Source: Pseudoxanthobacter soli DSM 19599 (GTDB lineage: Bacteria; Pseudomonadota; Alphaproteobacteria; Rhizobiales; Segnochrobactraceae). Taken from it: a stretch of 60,554 bases of DNA. The notes under the pieces were generated by a model. The model was given only the letters and a program-made list of their open reading frames with translations. It made no database searches and was not told the origin of the DNA. The position numbers were made by a program, and so were the translations under genes. How positions within the stretch are numbered: the first letter of the stretch is position 1; each line of letters begins with the position of its first letter. Positions 60,214 to 60,554 of the stretch are shown piece by piece. The stretch covers positions 1 to 60,554 of the forward strand of contig CAMDHY010000013.1 of the NCBI GenBank assembly GCA_945898215.1, written 5' to 3'.

Positions 60214-60554
60214 GGGGGAGACACGCCGAGACGCCCCTTCCCTCCCCCCTCGTGGGGGAGAGCCTGCCCCGGACCCGATCCGGGGTGGCCGGCGCAGCCG
60301 GTCGGAGGGGGCGCGGCGCGCAGCGCCTCGTGCGGCATTTCGGATCTCGTCTTGGGGCACTGAAACCCTCCCCCCTCGCGGGGGAGGGCAGGGAGGGGGG
60401 GCGGCCGCGGATGCGAGGTCGAGCTTGCCACTGAGGGGGCCGCGCCGAGGTGTTCACATCCCCGACTCCGATAGACGGGGAGGTGACGACTGAGCGGGAA
60501 CGAAGGCATCGCGGGAGCGGCCCGGATGCCTTCGACGCCGGACTCGCGGCGGGG
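60214..60554. other. Terminal intergenic region of 341 bases
   Basis: This holds the type B repeats listed at 60238-60405. In the last 150 bases I see no convincing gene start, RNA gene or promoter. Confidence 0.5.
60238..60405. repeat. Type B palindromic repeat units (tandem orientation)
   Basis: A first block (CCCTCCCCCCTCGTGGGGGA at 60242-60261, then GACCCGATCCGGGG and GCCGGCGCAGCCGG stems) is followed about 100 bases later by a second, better preserved unit (CCCTCCCCCCTCGCGGGGGA at 60366-60385). Both point the same way, unlike the inverted pairs at 30705 and 51284. Confidence 0.65.

Overview
The window is about 60.5 kb of very GC-rich DNA (near 70% G+C by eye). Genes are dense, are often joined by 4-base start/stop overlaps, and lie between short GC-rich palindromic repeats. 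GyrB, RuvC, RuvA, the BetI-type regulators, the many ABC importers and the repeat types all point to an alphaproteobacterium, most likely of the order Hyphomicrobiales (Rhizobiales). I cannot name a genus. It looks like chromosome: gyrB and ruvCA are present, and I see no transposase, integrase, phage gene, rRNA, complete tRNA or CRISPR array.

Layout. 1-3.4 kb: end of a GntR/FCD regulator, then a branched-chain-amino-acid-type (Liv) binding protein, a nicotinamidase resembling the plant NIC1 type, and a Liv/Urt-type ATPase. 3.5-10.5 kb: a variant MBL-fold protein, a complete polyamine-type importer (PotD/A/B/C-like) and a GMC oxidoreductase. 10.7-13.3 kb: mmsA with a divergent LysR regulator. 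13.4-18.5 kb: two c-type cytochromes, an orphan SUKH protein, a degenerate CAP lipoprotein, an acyl-CoA synthetase and a sulfotransferase-like gene. 18.7-27.2 kb (minus strand): one operon with two CoA ligases flanking all five parts of a Liv-type importer, probably for an aromatic or fatty acid. 27.4-30.7 kb: a patatin/DUF3734 protein, acetoacetate decarboxylase, ruvC and ruvA, with no ruvB following. 31-34.6 kb: a damaged cluster for the osmolyte N-acetylglutaminylglutamine amide (NAGGN), in which asnO and ngg are fused out of frame by a deletion while the M42 peptidase gene is intact. 34.6-37.3 kb: a small protein and gyrB. 37.5-39.2 kb: an unrecognised secreted protein.

39.3-57 kb is the most interesting part. 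It holds a TetR/BetI-like regulator fused in frame to a Rieske oxygenase, an ECF sigma / membrane-protein / Spy-like cassette, a second polyamine-type importer (PotF/G/H/I-like), an acyl-CoA dehydrogenase with its BetI-like regulator, a class III aminotransferase, two overlapping FAD amine-oxidase-like genes, a GcvT-like aminomethyltransferase, a YciI protein and a LysE exporter. Together they suggest uptake of a cationic or N-methylated amine, oxidative demethylation with methyl transfer to tetrahydrofolate, transamination and acyl-CoA oxidation. The substrate cannot be read from the sequence.

57-60.5 kb: a CoA-ligase subunit whose expected ATP-grasp half is missing and whose tail is repeat-derived, coupled to a nucleoside/sugar-type ABC ATPase. 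Repeats follow to the end of the window.
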